Assembly: GCF_024125445.1 (NCBI RefSeq)
Contig: NZ_JAMXWM010000008.1
Coordinates: forward strand, 1-64,000
Direction: 5' to 3'
DNA: 64,000 nt
DNA from: Sporolactobacillus shoreicorticis
Lineage (GTDB): Bacteria; Bacillota; Bacilli; Bacillales; Sporolactobacillaceae
The notes beneath the pieces were generated by a model. It was not told the origin of the DNA, searched no databases, and saw only the letters and a program-made list of their open reading frames with translations. Both the position numbers and the translations under genes were made by a program. Below are positions 28,602-37,269 of the stretch, one piece after another; within the stretch, counting starts at the first letter, position 1; each line of letters opens with the position of its first letter.

Positions 28602-29984
28602 TTGATTGATTTACCGGAAGCTTTTACTAATAAAATGAGTGCGCTTATGGAACCGGATGAATCGCACGCCTTTTTTGAAACCTATCATCACAGTCGGGCG
28701 TTAGGCTTGCGCGTCAACCCATTAAAAATAAGTTTGAATCGGCTCGCGAAATGCACACCATTTCAACTGGAACCCATCCCATTTTGCCCGGATGGTTTTT
28801 ACTATAAAAAAGAATCGGATGCACCGGGAAAGCATCCCTTTCACCAAGCAGGACTTTACTACATTCAAGAACCAAGTGCCATGTTTGTCGCCCAAGCACT
28901 CAACCCGCAACCGGGAGAGCGCGTGCTTGATTTATGTGCCGCTCCGGGCGGCAAATCGACACAGCTGGCGGGAATGATGGACAATACGGGCCTGTTGATT
29001 TCAAATGAACCTTATCCAAAAAGAGCACGAATACTTTCTGAGAACATTGAACGGATGGGCATTGTCAACACCGTTGTCACAAATGAAATGCCCGAGCGTT
29101 TAGTTCATTATTTCCCGGGCTATTTTGACAAAATTCTTATTGATGCACCGTGTTCCGGTGAAGGAATGTTTCGAAAAGATCCGGAAGCCATGCAGTATTG
29201 GAGCCCGCAGCATGTGAAGGATTGTGCAAACTTGCAGGCGCAAATTTTAGAACAAGCATATGCTATGCTGCGTTCTGACGGCATTCTTGTCTATTCAACC
29301 TGCACCTTTTCGCCCGAAGAGGATGAACAAATGATTGACGCCTTTCTTGAAAAGCATCCGGATCTTGAACTATTGCCCATCGAGAAAATTGCAGGTGTTG
29401 CTAATGGGCGGCCAGAGTGGACGGACACAAAACGAGATGAACTAACCCGAGCAGCTCGATTGTGGCCGCATAAGCTGCGCGGTGAAGGCCATTTTGCCGC
29501 AAAGCTGCGCAAGCGAGGGGATGCTCCGACACGCACACAATCGACTGTGTCATCTGTTAAAGAGAACATGTTAAAAGATTACCGAGTATTTGAAAACAGC
29601 AGCCTAACAAAGAAATTAACCGGATCTTTCCATTTTATCGGCAATCAGCTCTTCTTGCTTCCGGATGGCTGTCCAAGTCTGGATAAGCTGAAAATCGTTC
29701 GCGCCGGCCTCCATTTAGGCGAACAGAAGAAAAACCGTTTTGAACCGAATCACGCGCTTGCACTTGCGTTAAGCGCCGAATCGTTTCAAAATCAAATTCC
29801 GTTAACCGTTTCTAGCAACGAATGGGATCACTACTTACGCGGTGAGACATTGCCGTTAAATGACAACCGAAAGGGTTGGACGGTTGTGACGATTGATGGA
29901 TTTCCACTAGGCTGGGGAAAGGCGGCTGCGGGCACTTTGAAGAATTTTTACCCAAAAGGCTTGCGCCGCAGAGGATTGAAATAA
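28602..29984 (+). CDS. rsmF: RsmF/RsmB-type rRNA m5C methyltransferase
   Basis: SAM-dependent cytosine-C5 methyltransferase of the NOL1/NOP2/Sun family, 460 aa. SAM-binding motif DLCAAPGGKSTQLAG, first cysteine motif DAPCSGEGMFR and catalytic STCTFSPEEDE are intact. The C-terminal third carries the extra RsmF-type domains (for example GWTVVTIDGFPLGWGKA). It likely modifies 16S rRNA. TTG start with GAGGAGG eight bases upstream. Confidence 0.9.
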   Translation: MIDLPEAFTNKMSALMEPDESHAFFETYHHSRALGLRVNPLKISLNRLAKCTPFQLEPIPFCPDGFYYKKESDAPGKHPFHQAGLYYIQEPSAMFVAQALNPQPGERVLDLCAAPGGKSTQLAGMMDNTGLLISNEPYPKRARILSENIERMGIVNTVVTNEMPERLVHYFPGYFDKILIDAPCSGEGMFRKDPEAMQYWSPQHVKDCANLQAQILEQAYAMLRSDGILVYSTCTFSPEEDEQMIDAFLEKHPDLELLPIEKIAGVANGRPEWTDTKRDELTRAARLWPHKLRGEGHFAAKLRKRGDAPTRTQSTVSSVKENMLKDYRVFENSSLTKKLTGSFHFIGNQLFLLPDGCPSLDKLKIVRAGLHLGEQKKNRFEPNHALALALSAESFQNQIPLTVSSNEWDHYLRGETLPLNDNRKGWTVVTIDGFPLGWGKAAAGTLKNFYPKGLRRRGLK

Positions 29985-30009
29985 CCATTCAATAAGGGAG
30001 CTGAAAGAT

Positions 30010-30882
30010 TTGTCTGTCTTAAAGACCGGAGATACGGTTGGCATGATTTCGTGTTCCGATGGAATGAGTCATGGTGACCACGATGCCTTAAACAAAATAG
30101 AACAGCAATTGAACCAGCTTGATCTGAAAGTAGTGATTGCGAAAACAATCTACCGAAGTGCACATTCGCCATTCAGTGGAACGCCTCAAAAACGCGCTTC
30201 CGAGCTTCTTCGCCTGTTTCGTGATCCGGAAATCAAAGCTGTATTTGATCTATCTGGGGGCGATAGTGCAAACCAGATTCTTCCTTTTCTTGATTATGAT
30301 GCCATTCGTGAAACTGCTGTCCCGTTTGTCGGCATCAGCGATTTATCGGTTATCAATAACGCCATTTATGCCCGTACGGGGCGGCCGTCCTATCATTACC
30401 GGATTAAAAATCTTGCCGGCCGTTTTGCAGATGCCCAGCGCCCAATCTTTGAACAAAGTTTTTTGAACGATAAATCTGTTCCAACCTTTCACTTGCGGTG
30501 GCTGCGCGGTGAGCAGATGTCCGGAACTGTTATCGGCGGCAACATTCGCTGCTTTTTGAAGCTTGCCGGCACGCCTTTTCTTCCTGACCCTGCCGGTAAA
30601 ATTATTTTTCTTGAAGCACTCGGCGGAGGTCCTGCTCGAATGGCTTCACTTCTTGCTCAGCTCGATCAACTATCTTTTTTCGCCAAATGCTCGGGCATCC
30701 TGCTTGGTACTTTCTCGGAAATGCAGGCCAAGGCAGCGGAACCGGCAATTGAACAGCTCGTACTCGAGATAACCAAGCGCTACCACTTGCCGATCGCCAA
30801 AACCGAACAGCTCGGTCATGGTGAAGATGCTCATTGCCTGCCGATTGGCCTGCCAATAACTTTGGCTAATATAAACCAATAG
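30010..30882 (+). CDS. S66-family serine peptidase (LD-carboxypeptidase/MccF-like)
   Basis: A 290-aa protein with the S66 layout: N-terminal GDTVGMISCSDG, then DLSGGDSANQIL, the nucleophile motif FVGISDLSVINNA (Ser in GISD), a catalytic Glu in FLEALGGGPARM, and a C-terminal His in EQLGHGEDAHCLPIG. Members either cleave L,D-peptides of murein or inactivate microcin-like compounds; which applies here is open. TTG start just 25 bases after the methyltransferase stop, so the two are likely co-transcribed. Confidence 0.87.
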   Translation: MSVLKTGDTVGMISCSDGMSHGDHDALNKIEQQLNQLDLKVVIAKTIYRSAHSPFSGTPQKRASELLRLFRDPEIKAVFDLSGGDSANQILPFLDYDAIRETAVPFVGISDLSVINNAIYARTGRPSYHYRIKNLAGRFADAQRPIFEQSFLNDKSVPTFHLRWLRGEQMSGTVIGGNIRCFLKLAGTPFLPDPAGKIIFLEALGGGPARMASLLAQLDQLSFFAKCSGILLGTFSEMQAKAAEPAIEQLVLEITKRYHLPIAKTEQLGHGEDAHCLPIGLPITLANINQ

Positions 30883-31377
30883 ATTAATTGACTGAATACG
30901 GAAAATCACTGAAACAGGAGATAGTTGCTACAAGCTGCAAAATACTGACTGCACAGAACAATCAGCCTGTCTTTATCTGATGTGCCGCATCTTCCTTACG
31001 TTCACTCACAAACTTTGCCCGATTGCGGGTTTTCACTGATGAAAACGTTAATATTTTTTTTTTGCGAGCGATCCGTACCTACAGATAGACCGGTGCGCAT
31101 TGGGCTGTCCGAGAATAATCCTATTTGTGAAAAAAACAGCCCTATTTCCGATCAGTATCCCAAACGGATAATCATCGGATTTAGAGACTGTCAAGAAAAA
31201 CAAAAAAGAGCCGCTTGTTCCTGAACCCAGGCACAAAACGTTTTCTTGTACAGGTCTTCAAGACCTGCACCTGTCATAATAAATCAAATGGATAAAAAAT
31301 GGAAGAATATCTATTGATTTGTTAATTTTTCATTAATTCTAATTTTTGCTGGCTCTAACCAGAGATGACGGCTGCCA
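30883..31377. other. Gene-free stretch of about 495 bases
   Basis: No reading frame with family character was found on either strand. The only clear structure is a 17-base palindrome, CAGGTCTTCAAGACCTG, at 31251-31267, followed by a second CACCTGTC; this could be a protein-binding site. Short repeats of CCTATTT are present near 31120-31145. I cannot say more. Confidence 0.5.
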
Positions 31378-31917
31378 TTAATTATGTTCTGCATTCTGCT
31401 CATCTAAAAACTCCTGAAGTTCATTCACCATGACCTCGCCTGAATCGTACAGAACCGTACAAATAAACTCGGGGATATCAAGGTCATTCATTTCATAGGT
31501 TCGCCCGGTATTGACACTGGCGCACGCATCTTCAATCACACGCACTTTAAATCCATGCTCAAATGCCGCTGCCGAATTGAAGAAAATACAATATTCCGCA
31601 TTGAATCCGCACAGCACCACTTCATCGACACCTGCTTGCTGCAGCTTTTCTTTTAGATCGGTGTGGTAAAATGCGCTGGGCAGACATTTTTCAATCGGCG
31701 CGGTGACATAAGAAGCCAGCCTGCCGTAGATTTTACTGCCGGGCGTACCATCCTGTATGAGGCTTTGTGGATTATCTTCTTTATGACGAATGAAAAAAAT
31801 CGGCTCCTCGTTGTTTTTGAATTGCTTTATCAGGAATTCAATGCGATCGATAACCTTGTCGAAATTCCCTGAATCAACAAATCCTTGCTGTACATCAATG
31901 ACCAGCAGTGCACGCAT
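31378..31917 (-). CDS. Isochorismatase-family cysteine hydrolase
   Basis: A 179-aa single-domain hydrolase. The catalytic triad is visible: Asp8 in LLVIDVQQGF, a Lys in the middle (PIEKCLPSAFYHTDL region) and the nucleophile Cys in VVLCGFNAEYCIFF, with the cis-peptide bond region preceding it. Relatives hydrolyse isochorismate, nicotinamide or N-carbamoyl compounds; specificity is not clear. It stands alone. Confidence 0.85.
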   Translation of the reverse strand: MRALLVIDVQQGFVDSGNFDKVIDRIEFLIKQFKNNEEPIFFIRHKEDNPQSLIQDGTPGSKIYGRLASYVTAPIEKCLPSAFYHTDLKEKLQQAGVDEVVLCGFNAEYCIFFNSAAAFEHGFKVRVIEDACASVNTGRTYEMNDLDIPEFICTVLYDSGEVMVNELQEFLDEQNAEHN

Positions 31918-32059
31918 TTTTCTGCCCTCTTCTTTATATTATTTTTTATCTTTCTGAACGCAGAACGATTTTTCTCAGTTTCATTTTTTCAAAGATTACA
32001 TTAGAATAGAAAATGAAAACGTTTTATATTCTATCAATTCTGGAAAGGGGTGTTCACGC

Positions 32060-32857
32060 ATGACTTTGCTGCATCATGATATCACATTCTGCAATTTTGA
32101 CAACTCATATAAATCACAGCCGCGGCTGCTTGCGGCAGCGCCGCATCATTGGATTGATTTCACTCAGCTTCGTGGTACGCATTTATATTGCTCGCCTGAA
32201 GCATTTACACATATCAGTGACAAGTTGAGCACTGTACCGGACAAAGGTTTGACCTTTTGGGGCAGCGGAAACTATCATTATGCCACATTGGCCATGTTAA
32301 AGAATATCCATCGTCCCTTTTCTCTTGTCCTCTTTGATCATCACACGGATCTTCAGGAAGGAAGCATCGGCTCCATGCTCTCATGCGGTTCCTGGGTTCG
32401 CCACGCGATTTCTCAGCTTGCAAACCTCCGGGGAATCGCCATCATCGGTCCCGAGTCAAACAAAGCGTTGATCGACCTGGTATCCGAACGTTGCCGGGCA
32501 GTGCTCTTCCCGGAAGAGCGCTTTCCTACATCGGAGGAACTGTTGAGCGTTCTCCCAACAAAGCATATTTATGTCAGTATCGACAAGGATCTTCTGTCCG
32601 AAAACGATGCGAAAACAAATTGGGATCAGGGAACAATTTCCCTAGACAAAATCGTCCCGATTCTTGACCATTTAATTGAAGAAAAATATGTCGAAGGGCT
32701 CGATGTCTGCGGCGAGTGGCCGGTTCGTCCTCATCAACAGTTAAATCAGCAAACGCGAACTTGGATCAGCAGGAACGAACGCAGCAATCAACGTATTGCC
32801 CGCGCCTTTATGCGCCAAGCGCGCCGCCGCGCAACACAATCAAAGCATGCGATTTAA
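32060..32857 (+). CDS. Arginase-fold (ureohydrolase-like) metalloprotein, divergent
   Basis: A 265-aa protein that keeps the arginase metal motifs in altered form: GSGNYHYAT (His73, in place of GGDHS), DHHTD at 93-97 (in place of DAHxD) and YVSIDKDLLSEND near 174-180 (the second Asp-x-Asp pair). The canonical substrate-binding loop of arginase and agmatinase is not recognisable, so the substrate is unknown; formiminoglutamase-like or a histone-deacetylase-like hydrolysis are alternatives. AAAGGGG precedes the ATG. A cre-like TGAAAACGTTTTAT at 32014-32027 lies in the promoter region. Confidence 0.75.
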   Translation: MTLLHHDITFCNFDNSYKSQPRLLAAAPHHWIDFTQLRGTHLYCSPEAFTHISDKLSTVPDKGLTFWGSGNYHYATLAMLKNIHRPFSLVLFDHHTDLQEGSIGSMLSCGSWVRHAISQLANLRGIAIIGPESNKALIDLVSERCRAVLFPEERFPTSEELLSVLPTKHIYVSIDKDLLSENDAKTNWDQGTISLDKIVPILDHLIEEKYVEGLDVCGEWPVRPHQQLNQQTRTWISRNERSNQRIARAFMRQARRRATQSKHAI

Positions 32858-32958
32858 CCGAGAATTCACTGAATCATTACATAACTTGGTTTAATTATGG
32901 TGGTTAAAATAATGTAAGCCTTAAGAGAATTTATAAGTATGCTTTAAGTTGAAATACC

Positions 32959-32993
32959 AAAAAGCCATGTCCTATTGGTGAGACACGACTTTT
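32959..32993 (-). terminator. Rho-independent terminator after the small membrane protein gene
   Basis: On the minus strand AAAAGTCGTGTC pairs with GACATGGCTTTT (12 pairs with two G-U), loop of ten, followed by T. It ends the 33015-34264 block. Confidence 0.7.
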
Positions 32994-33014
32994 TGATTTC
33001 TGTATATCGTTTAA

Positions 33015-33356
33015 TTATATTTCCTTAGCATTTTTTATATAATTTTTAATTAAAGATGCAAATACATACCGAGTTAGTATAAATAAAAATAAAAACAGCA
33101 CCCTACTTTCAGTTGAACCAATCATAAATAAAATTGATAAAGTTATTGTTATCAATGAATTTAATAATACTAAAGCCTTTACTTTTAACACTCTTGAAGA
33201 ATTTATTTTTTCAAGATTATTCAGTGAGGCTTCAGTTAGAGCTAAAATTGCATTAGATCCAAAGTTATCCCTATATAGATGTATTAGCCCAATAACTTGT
33301 AAAATTATTATAATGCTAAAGACCGTATATACAACAAAATTAACTACAAAACTCAT
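33015..33356 (-). CDS. Small membrane protein, unknown
   Basis: A 113-aa protein I do not recognise. It has hydrophobic segments at residues 4-26, 61-80 and 84-103, with a charged middle stretch (LTEASLNNLEKINSSRVLK). The gene is clearly more AT-rich than its neighbours. GAGAGGTGCATT precedes the ATG. It follows the secreted-protein gene on the same strand, 218 bases downstream with a terminator in between, so both may be expressed together in part. Size and topology are what one sees in immunity proteins, but that is inference. Confidence 0.6.
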   Translation of the reverse strand: MSFVVNFVVYTVFSIIIILQVIGLIHLYRDNFGSNAILALTEASLNNLEKINSSRVLKVKALVLLNSLITITLSILFMIGSTESRVLFLFLFILTRYVFASLIKNYIKNAKEI

Positions 33357-33513
33357 AATGCACCTCTCTAAATTTAGATTTCGATACTACATTATTAACT
33401 ATATGTGAGCGTAAGTACTGAATGACTCAAATGTACTGACAGCTAAATTAAGCATACATATTATTAATTTATTTGTCCAATTTACATAAATGTTCAAAAT
33501 ACATTTCTAGGTG

Positions 33514-33548
33514 AAAAGAAAAAGATTCCTCATGTTTCAAGAGGAACC
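33514..33548 (-). terminator. Rho-independent terminator after the secreted-protein gene
   Basis: Minus-strand stem GGTTCCTC / GAGGAATC, nine-base loop, followed by CTTTTTCTTTT. It begins about 27 bases past the stop codon. Confidence 0.75.
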
Positions 33549-33574
33549 TGTATTACTTTAATTAACAGTTAGCA

Positions 33575-34264
33575 TCATCTAGCAGTAATAGTTGCTGGAA
33601 CATATAGAACACAATTTAAATTGACACCTTTTCCCTTATCAACTCTATGCATAGCCCAAAATACAAGAGTTCCATACAAACTGATAGGACCTAACCATTT
33701 TGAAGCTAACGTTAAACCTTTTTTCTTTAAAAACTTTTTCAGAGTGGTTCCTACACCTACTGTACCCGATATACTAGAAAAATCATAGAGATCATTCACT
33801 GCCTTATGAGAAAATTGCAGTTGTGCTCCCCACCAAGTGTAAACAATATTAATGTAAAAACTTGATTTTTTCGCTAGTGCAGTAAACTTCCCCTGTGAAT
33901 TTGATGTACTTTCGGAGACAGTTTGGATGAAGGTATTTTCTTTTTGAATGGTATTTTTTGTTGGTATTAATTTATTGTTTTCAGATATAAGCTTAGTTAC
34001 TTCTGAAATTTCATTTTGCGTCAGTACTGAACTTGCATTTTTATTGAGATTAAATTTCCCATCAACGATTGTAATAAAAGGATTTGCCTTTTGGATTAAT
34101 TCGCTTGATATTCCCTGATCAGTTACATTCGAAACAGTTGAAGAATCAAGTGGTGGTTTTGTCGTTGCAGCATGCGCTGGAACTGAAAGTGTAGTAACAG
34201 ACAAGACTAATACTAGCGCCGAAATAATAAATCTTTTAAACTTCACCGAACTTATGCATCTCAT
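33575..34264 (-). CDS. Secreted protein of unknown function
   Basis: A 229-aa protein with a signal peptide (residues 1-32, cleavage after the AHA motif in VPAHAATTKPP). The mature part starts with a Ser/Thr/Asn-rich region, then around residue 140 a YTWWGAQLQFSHKAVNDLYDF segment, a glycine/hydrophobic stretch and a tail ending KGVNLNCVLYVPATITAR. I know no named family for it. The overall plan (cleavable leader region, WWG, hydrophobic glycine-containing C-terminal half) recalls secreted antimicrobial or surface proteins. AGGGAGTGAT precedes the ATG. The region is AT-rich and stands between conserved genes, suggesting transfer. A phased half-site array resembling ComA boxes lies 50-115 bases upstream. 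Confidence 0.7.
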   Translation of the reverse strand: MRCISSVKFKRFIISALVLVLSVTTLSVPAHAATTKPPLDSSTVSNVTDQGISSELIQKANPFITIVDGKFNLNKNASSVLTQNEISEVTKLISENNKLIPTKNTIQKENTFIQTVSESTSNSQGKFTALAKKSSFYINIVYTWWGAQLQFSHKAVNDLYDFSSISGTVGVGTTLKKFLKKKGLTLASKWLGPISLYGTLVFWAMHRVDKGKGVNLNCVLYVPATITAR

Positions 34265-34310
34265 ATAATCACTCCCTATAATTTATATGAAAACAATAGC
34301 ATAACTTATA

Positions 34311-34378
34311 CCGCACTAACCCGCACATTTCATGAGTGATCCCGCGTTTTTTCATGCGGTATCACGCACTATTCCGCA
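34311..34378 (-). promoter_or_regulatory. Phased CCGCA/TGCGG half-sites, ComA-box-like
   Basis: Half-sites on the plus strand: CCGCA at 34311 and 34321, CCGCG at 34342, ACGCA at 34364, CCGCA at 34374; start distances 10, 21, 22 and 10 bases, i.e. near whole helical turns. In addition TGCGG at 34355-34359 forms, with ACGCA four bases later, TGCGG-N4-ACGCA, which matches the ComA core TGCGG-N4-CCGCA at nine of ten positions. ComA sites in B. subtilis are such inverted pairs plus an extra half-site. The array is upstream of the minus-strand secreted-protein gene. Confidence 0.55.
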
Positions 34379-34809
34379 TAAAAATTCCCAATATTCATAG
34401 GTCATAGTATCCATATGATTTTTATTTGTCATTGTTCGACAAGAAACACTCGTTTAAATGACCTATAAAGTTGCCATTAAAAAAAATCGTTCATTCATAA
34501 ATTAGTCACATTTAAACAATTAACTATGTACACTTGGATACCCTAACGGTAAATTCTTATGTTATTTCTATAATTTGATCTTGAATAGGTCCAATAGTCC
34601 ACGTGATTGCGTCTTTGTTTTTTGAGCTGTCGAGCTGTTCAGTAGTGCCAGTCTGAACTTTAGTTGATCAGCCATTCCGTATGAGTAACTTTTTTCCACG
34701 GTCAAAATCTAATTTTCCAACCGCCGGCGGCAGCTGCAGCACGTCACTCAGTAAACCGTCAACCATTTCCCATATTTTTTATTCGCTTACACGTTCCTTT
34801 CACCCAAAG
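34379..34809. other. AT-rich gene-free stretch
   Basis: No gene supported. It contains a 9-base inverted repeat, ATAGGTCAT at 34397-34405 and ATGACCTAT at 34458-34466, 52 bases apart, and a GAGCTGT-C-GAGCTGT direct repeat near 34626-34642. These could be remains of mobile DNA, but no transposase fragment is readable. Confidence 0.45.
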
Positions 34810-34849
34810 AAAAACCGCCGCTTCCCCGAAATATCGGAGAAACAGCGGC
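34810..34849 (-). terminator. Rho-independent terminator after the PfpI gene
   Basis: Minus-strand stem GCCGCTGTTTCTCCG / CGGGGAAGCGGCGG with one small mismatch region, six-base loop, then TTTTTC. Confidence 0.85.
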
Positions 34850-34865
34850 TCATGATTTTCCGGCC

Positions 34866-35375
34866 TTAAGCGAGAACCTTCAAGCTTTCGCGGTTAAAGG
34901 CGGGAAGGTCATCAGGGGTCCTGCTTGTCACAAGATTGTGGCAAACGACAACTTCCTCATCTTTGTACTGCGCGCCGGCATTCTTCAAATCAACCGCAAT
35001 TGATTTGTACCCGGTAATATTGCGGTCTTTAACGGCTTCAGCTGTAATCAGCAGCTGCGGGCCGTGGCAGATCGCGAAAACACCTTTATTTTCGTCCATA
35101 AACGCCTTCGTGAATGCGACAAAACGATCATCGTCGCGCAGATTATCCGGTGAATAGCCTCCGGCGATCAATAAGGCATCAAAATCGCTTGGCTTAACTT
35201 CATCAATTGAAGCATTTGCCGTAACCTTGGCACCATGTTTGCCGGTGATCACTTCACCTTTTGATTTCCCAATAACAGTGACTGTGTGACCTGCTTCCTC
35301 ATACGCTTTTGCCGGTTCCGTAAATTCAATGTCTTCAAAATCATTTGCAAGTACTGCTGCAATTTTCTTTGCCAT
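34866..35375 (-). CDS. DJ-1/PfpI-family protein (YfkM-like)
   Basis: A 169-aa DJ-1/PfpI protein. The nucleophile elbow FAICHGPQLLI holds the conserved Cys, followed by GYKSIAVDLKNAG and VTSRTPDDLPAF, the standard C-terminal family motif; the Glu-site near DFEDIEFTEP is also present. Members act as stress-related glyoxalases or deglycases. Start is at 35375 with GAGGGGG upstream, not at the earlier frame opening at 35483. B. subtilis yfkM (general stress protein) is the nearest match I can name. Confidence 0.88.
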   Translation of the reverse strand: MAKKIAAVLANDFEDIEFTEPAKAYEEAGHTVTVIGKSKGEVITGKHGAKVTANASIDEVKPSDFDALLIAGGYSPDNLRDDDRFVAFTKAFMDENKGVFAICHGPQLLITAEAVKDRNITGYKSIAVDLKNAGAQYKDEEVVVCHNLVTSRTPDDLPAFNRESLKVLA

Positions 35376-35503
35376 GTAAAAATCCCCCTCACTATCCTTT
35401 GGAATGACCTGTCCGAAGATGCAGTGGGAAACAGGCAATTCCGTGTTCACCGCTTTTATTATAGGTAATATGAGATGATTCATTCAAGCATTCTGCTTAT
35501 AAC

Positions 35504-36352
35504 TTAGTATTTCCGATAGGCATACGGCGATTTCGGCTTTTCAACCTGCTTCCATTTGCTCACCTTAATGACCGGAATGGTCTGTTTAAACGGTTGATAA
35601 TAGGTCTCGGTGAGCGTTCCCTCAGCACGCATCCATGTGTCATCCTTATAATCAACAGAATGCGGAAATTGGACCATCAAACCGAAAACCCCGGCATCGG
35701 CGATACAATGAATGATGCCGAAGCGAAAGAGAAATAATTGATTCTTTTCTAATGAATCCCCATGATAGACGAATCCCATAATGGAAATTTTCTTATTTGA
35801 AAAATTACCAGGATAATTGTAAACTGCTTCAAGCGCACGAAGATAGTTGTCATCATCGAGATACAAACTGTCCGGTTTGCTGTATTTCTCCATATCCGAT
35901 TTCAGCATCTTTTTGTAGGTGCTGCTCTCGTAATATTGACTCGTGTCCGGTTTCAGGATCTGGTGATTGGCATACTGATCTTTATCGTTGTCAATTTCCG
36001 CAAAGTGAAAGCCCTTTGCGCGGACAATCGTTGAATCCAATGTCGCGATCGGCAAAAACAAGCCTGTAATCAGCGGAAAGATGACTAAAGCATAGGTCAG
36101 TCCTTTTTTCCACCATGTATTGTTCTCATGACTGTGGTCGTGACCAAAGATCTTTTTTTCCACATCGGCATGGTTCTTGTTTCCTTCGACATTCCATTTC
36201 ACTAATTGATAAACAGCCATGAAACCAATAATAAAAATCATTGAAAAAGACAGGTAGCCATAGCGCATATTAATGTATTTACTAATGTCCCCCGTAAGAT
36301 GCAGATGCAGAAACAGATAGGCGAATCCGAACAAAATTAAAAAGCGAATCAT
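35504..36352 (-). CDS. ycgQ: TIGR03943-family permease subunit (YcgQ-like)
   Basis: A 282-aa protein. Membrane helices lie at residues 3-20, 35-52 and 86-105; a His-rich HDHSHENN segment near 70-77 lies between them, followed by a large soluble part starting at FLPIATLDSTIVRAKGF. This is the layout of the YcgQ family that always pairs with a YraQ/YcgR-type permease. Together they are thought to handle a metal or anion; in B. subtilis ycgQ is near zinc-responsive genes. No Zur box was clear upstream. Confidence 0.85.
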   Translation of the reverse strand: MIRFLILFGFAYLFLHLHLTGDISKYINMRYGYLSFSMIFIIGFMAVYQLVKWNVEGNKNHADVEKKIFGHDHSHENNTWWKKGLTYALVIFPLITGLFLPIATLDSTIVRAKGFHFAEIDNDKDQYANHQILKPDTSQYYESSTYKKMLKSDMEKYSKPDSLYLDDDNYLRALEAVYNYPGNFSNKKISIMGFVYHGDSLEKNQLFLFRFGIIHCIADAGVFGLMVQFPHSVDYKDDTWMRAEGTLTETYYQPFKQTIPVIKVSKWKQVEKPKSPYAYRKY

Positions 36353-36363
36353 GGCAGCCCCTC

Positions 36364-37269
36364 CTAAATGAGCAGCGCGCCGGCAAGCACACAGATAAAA
36401 ATCAGCGTGATCAGCACAGCAACGAATTTCTTTTTAAATGTCGAGAGCATCATGATCAAGTTCTTAATATCAACCATTGCGCCGAAAACCAGGAATGCAG
36501 TCAGCGGTCCCGGCGGAAAGGTGCTTCGGAATGATGAAGCAACAAAAGCATCTGCCTCAGAGCACAGCGACATAATAAAAGCAAGAATCATCATCACGAG
36601 GATGGCTGTAAAGGGTGTATTGGCAAGTGTTAGCAAAATACTTTGTTTAATAAACGTTTGCATCGCTGCAGCAATAAAGGCACCGAATACAAGATATTTG
36701 CCAACAGAAAAGAATTCGTCGATGGCATGATCCATTGTGCCTTTGAATTTTTCCATGAACGTCATCTTTTCTGAAACTGCCGCCTCATCATAGTGATGAT
36801 GGTACCGTTCAATTTTTTTATCCACATAGTCTCTTAATTGGTTTTCAGGGAATAAATAAGAAACAAGAATTCCCACGGCGATAGATACCGCGATGGCGAG
36901 ACCAGCTCGATAGAACACCATCTGCCAGCTGCTTCCGAAGGCGATATACGTCGCAAACAGCACCACCGGGTTAATGATCGGCCCGGCGAGCATGAACGCA
37001 ATTGCCGCATGCAGCGGAACCTTTTTCTTCACCAGCCGCTCCGTGATTGGCACAATCCCGCATTCGCAAGCAGGGAAAAGAGAGCCCATGCATGTGCCGA
37101 ATACCACTGAACCTACCCTGTTCTTCGGAACAACACGTGCCAGGAAAGAATCGGTAACGAACATTTGAATGATTGCTGAAATAAACACCCCAATAATAAT
37201 GAAAGGCACAGCTTCAATGATAATACTGATAAAAATCGTATTCAATTGAAGAAATGAATGGCTGAACAC
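36364..37269 (-). CDS. ycgR: Permease of the YraQ/ArsP (DUF318) family, YcgR-like
   Basis: About 301 aa, eight or more hydrophobic segments. The family hallmark GSLFPACECGIVPITERL and FMLAGPIINPVVLFATY are present, as is a second conserved half with SLCSEADAFVASSF. I start it at the GTG at 37269, which has CGGAGTG six bases upstream; an in-frame TTG at 37287 lacks one. It lies 11 bases before ycgQ, so they form an operon. Confidence 0.87.
   Translation of the reverse strand: MFSHSFLQLNTIFISIIIEAVPFIIIGVFISAIIQMFVTDSFLARVVPKNRVGSVVFGTCMGSLFPACECGIVPITERLVKKKVPLHAAIAFMLAGPIINPVVLFATYIAFGSSWQMVFYRAGLAIAVSIAVGILVSYLFPENQLRDYVDKKIERYHHHYDEAAVSEKMTFMEKFKGTMDHAIDEFFSVGKYLVFGAFIAAAMQTFIKQSILLTLANTPFTAILVMMILAFIMSLCSEADAFVASSFRSTFPPGPLTAFLVFGAMVDIKNLIMMLSTFKKKFVAVLITLIFICVLAGALLI

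Noticed and set aside
34681-34869. Short plus-strand open frame beside the PfpI gene
   Set aside because: It overlaps the terminator of the PfpI gene and has no ribosome binding site.
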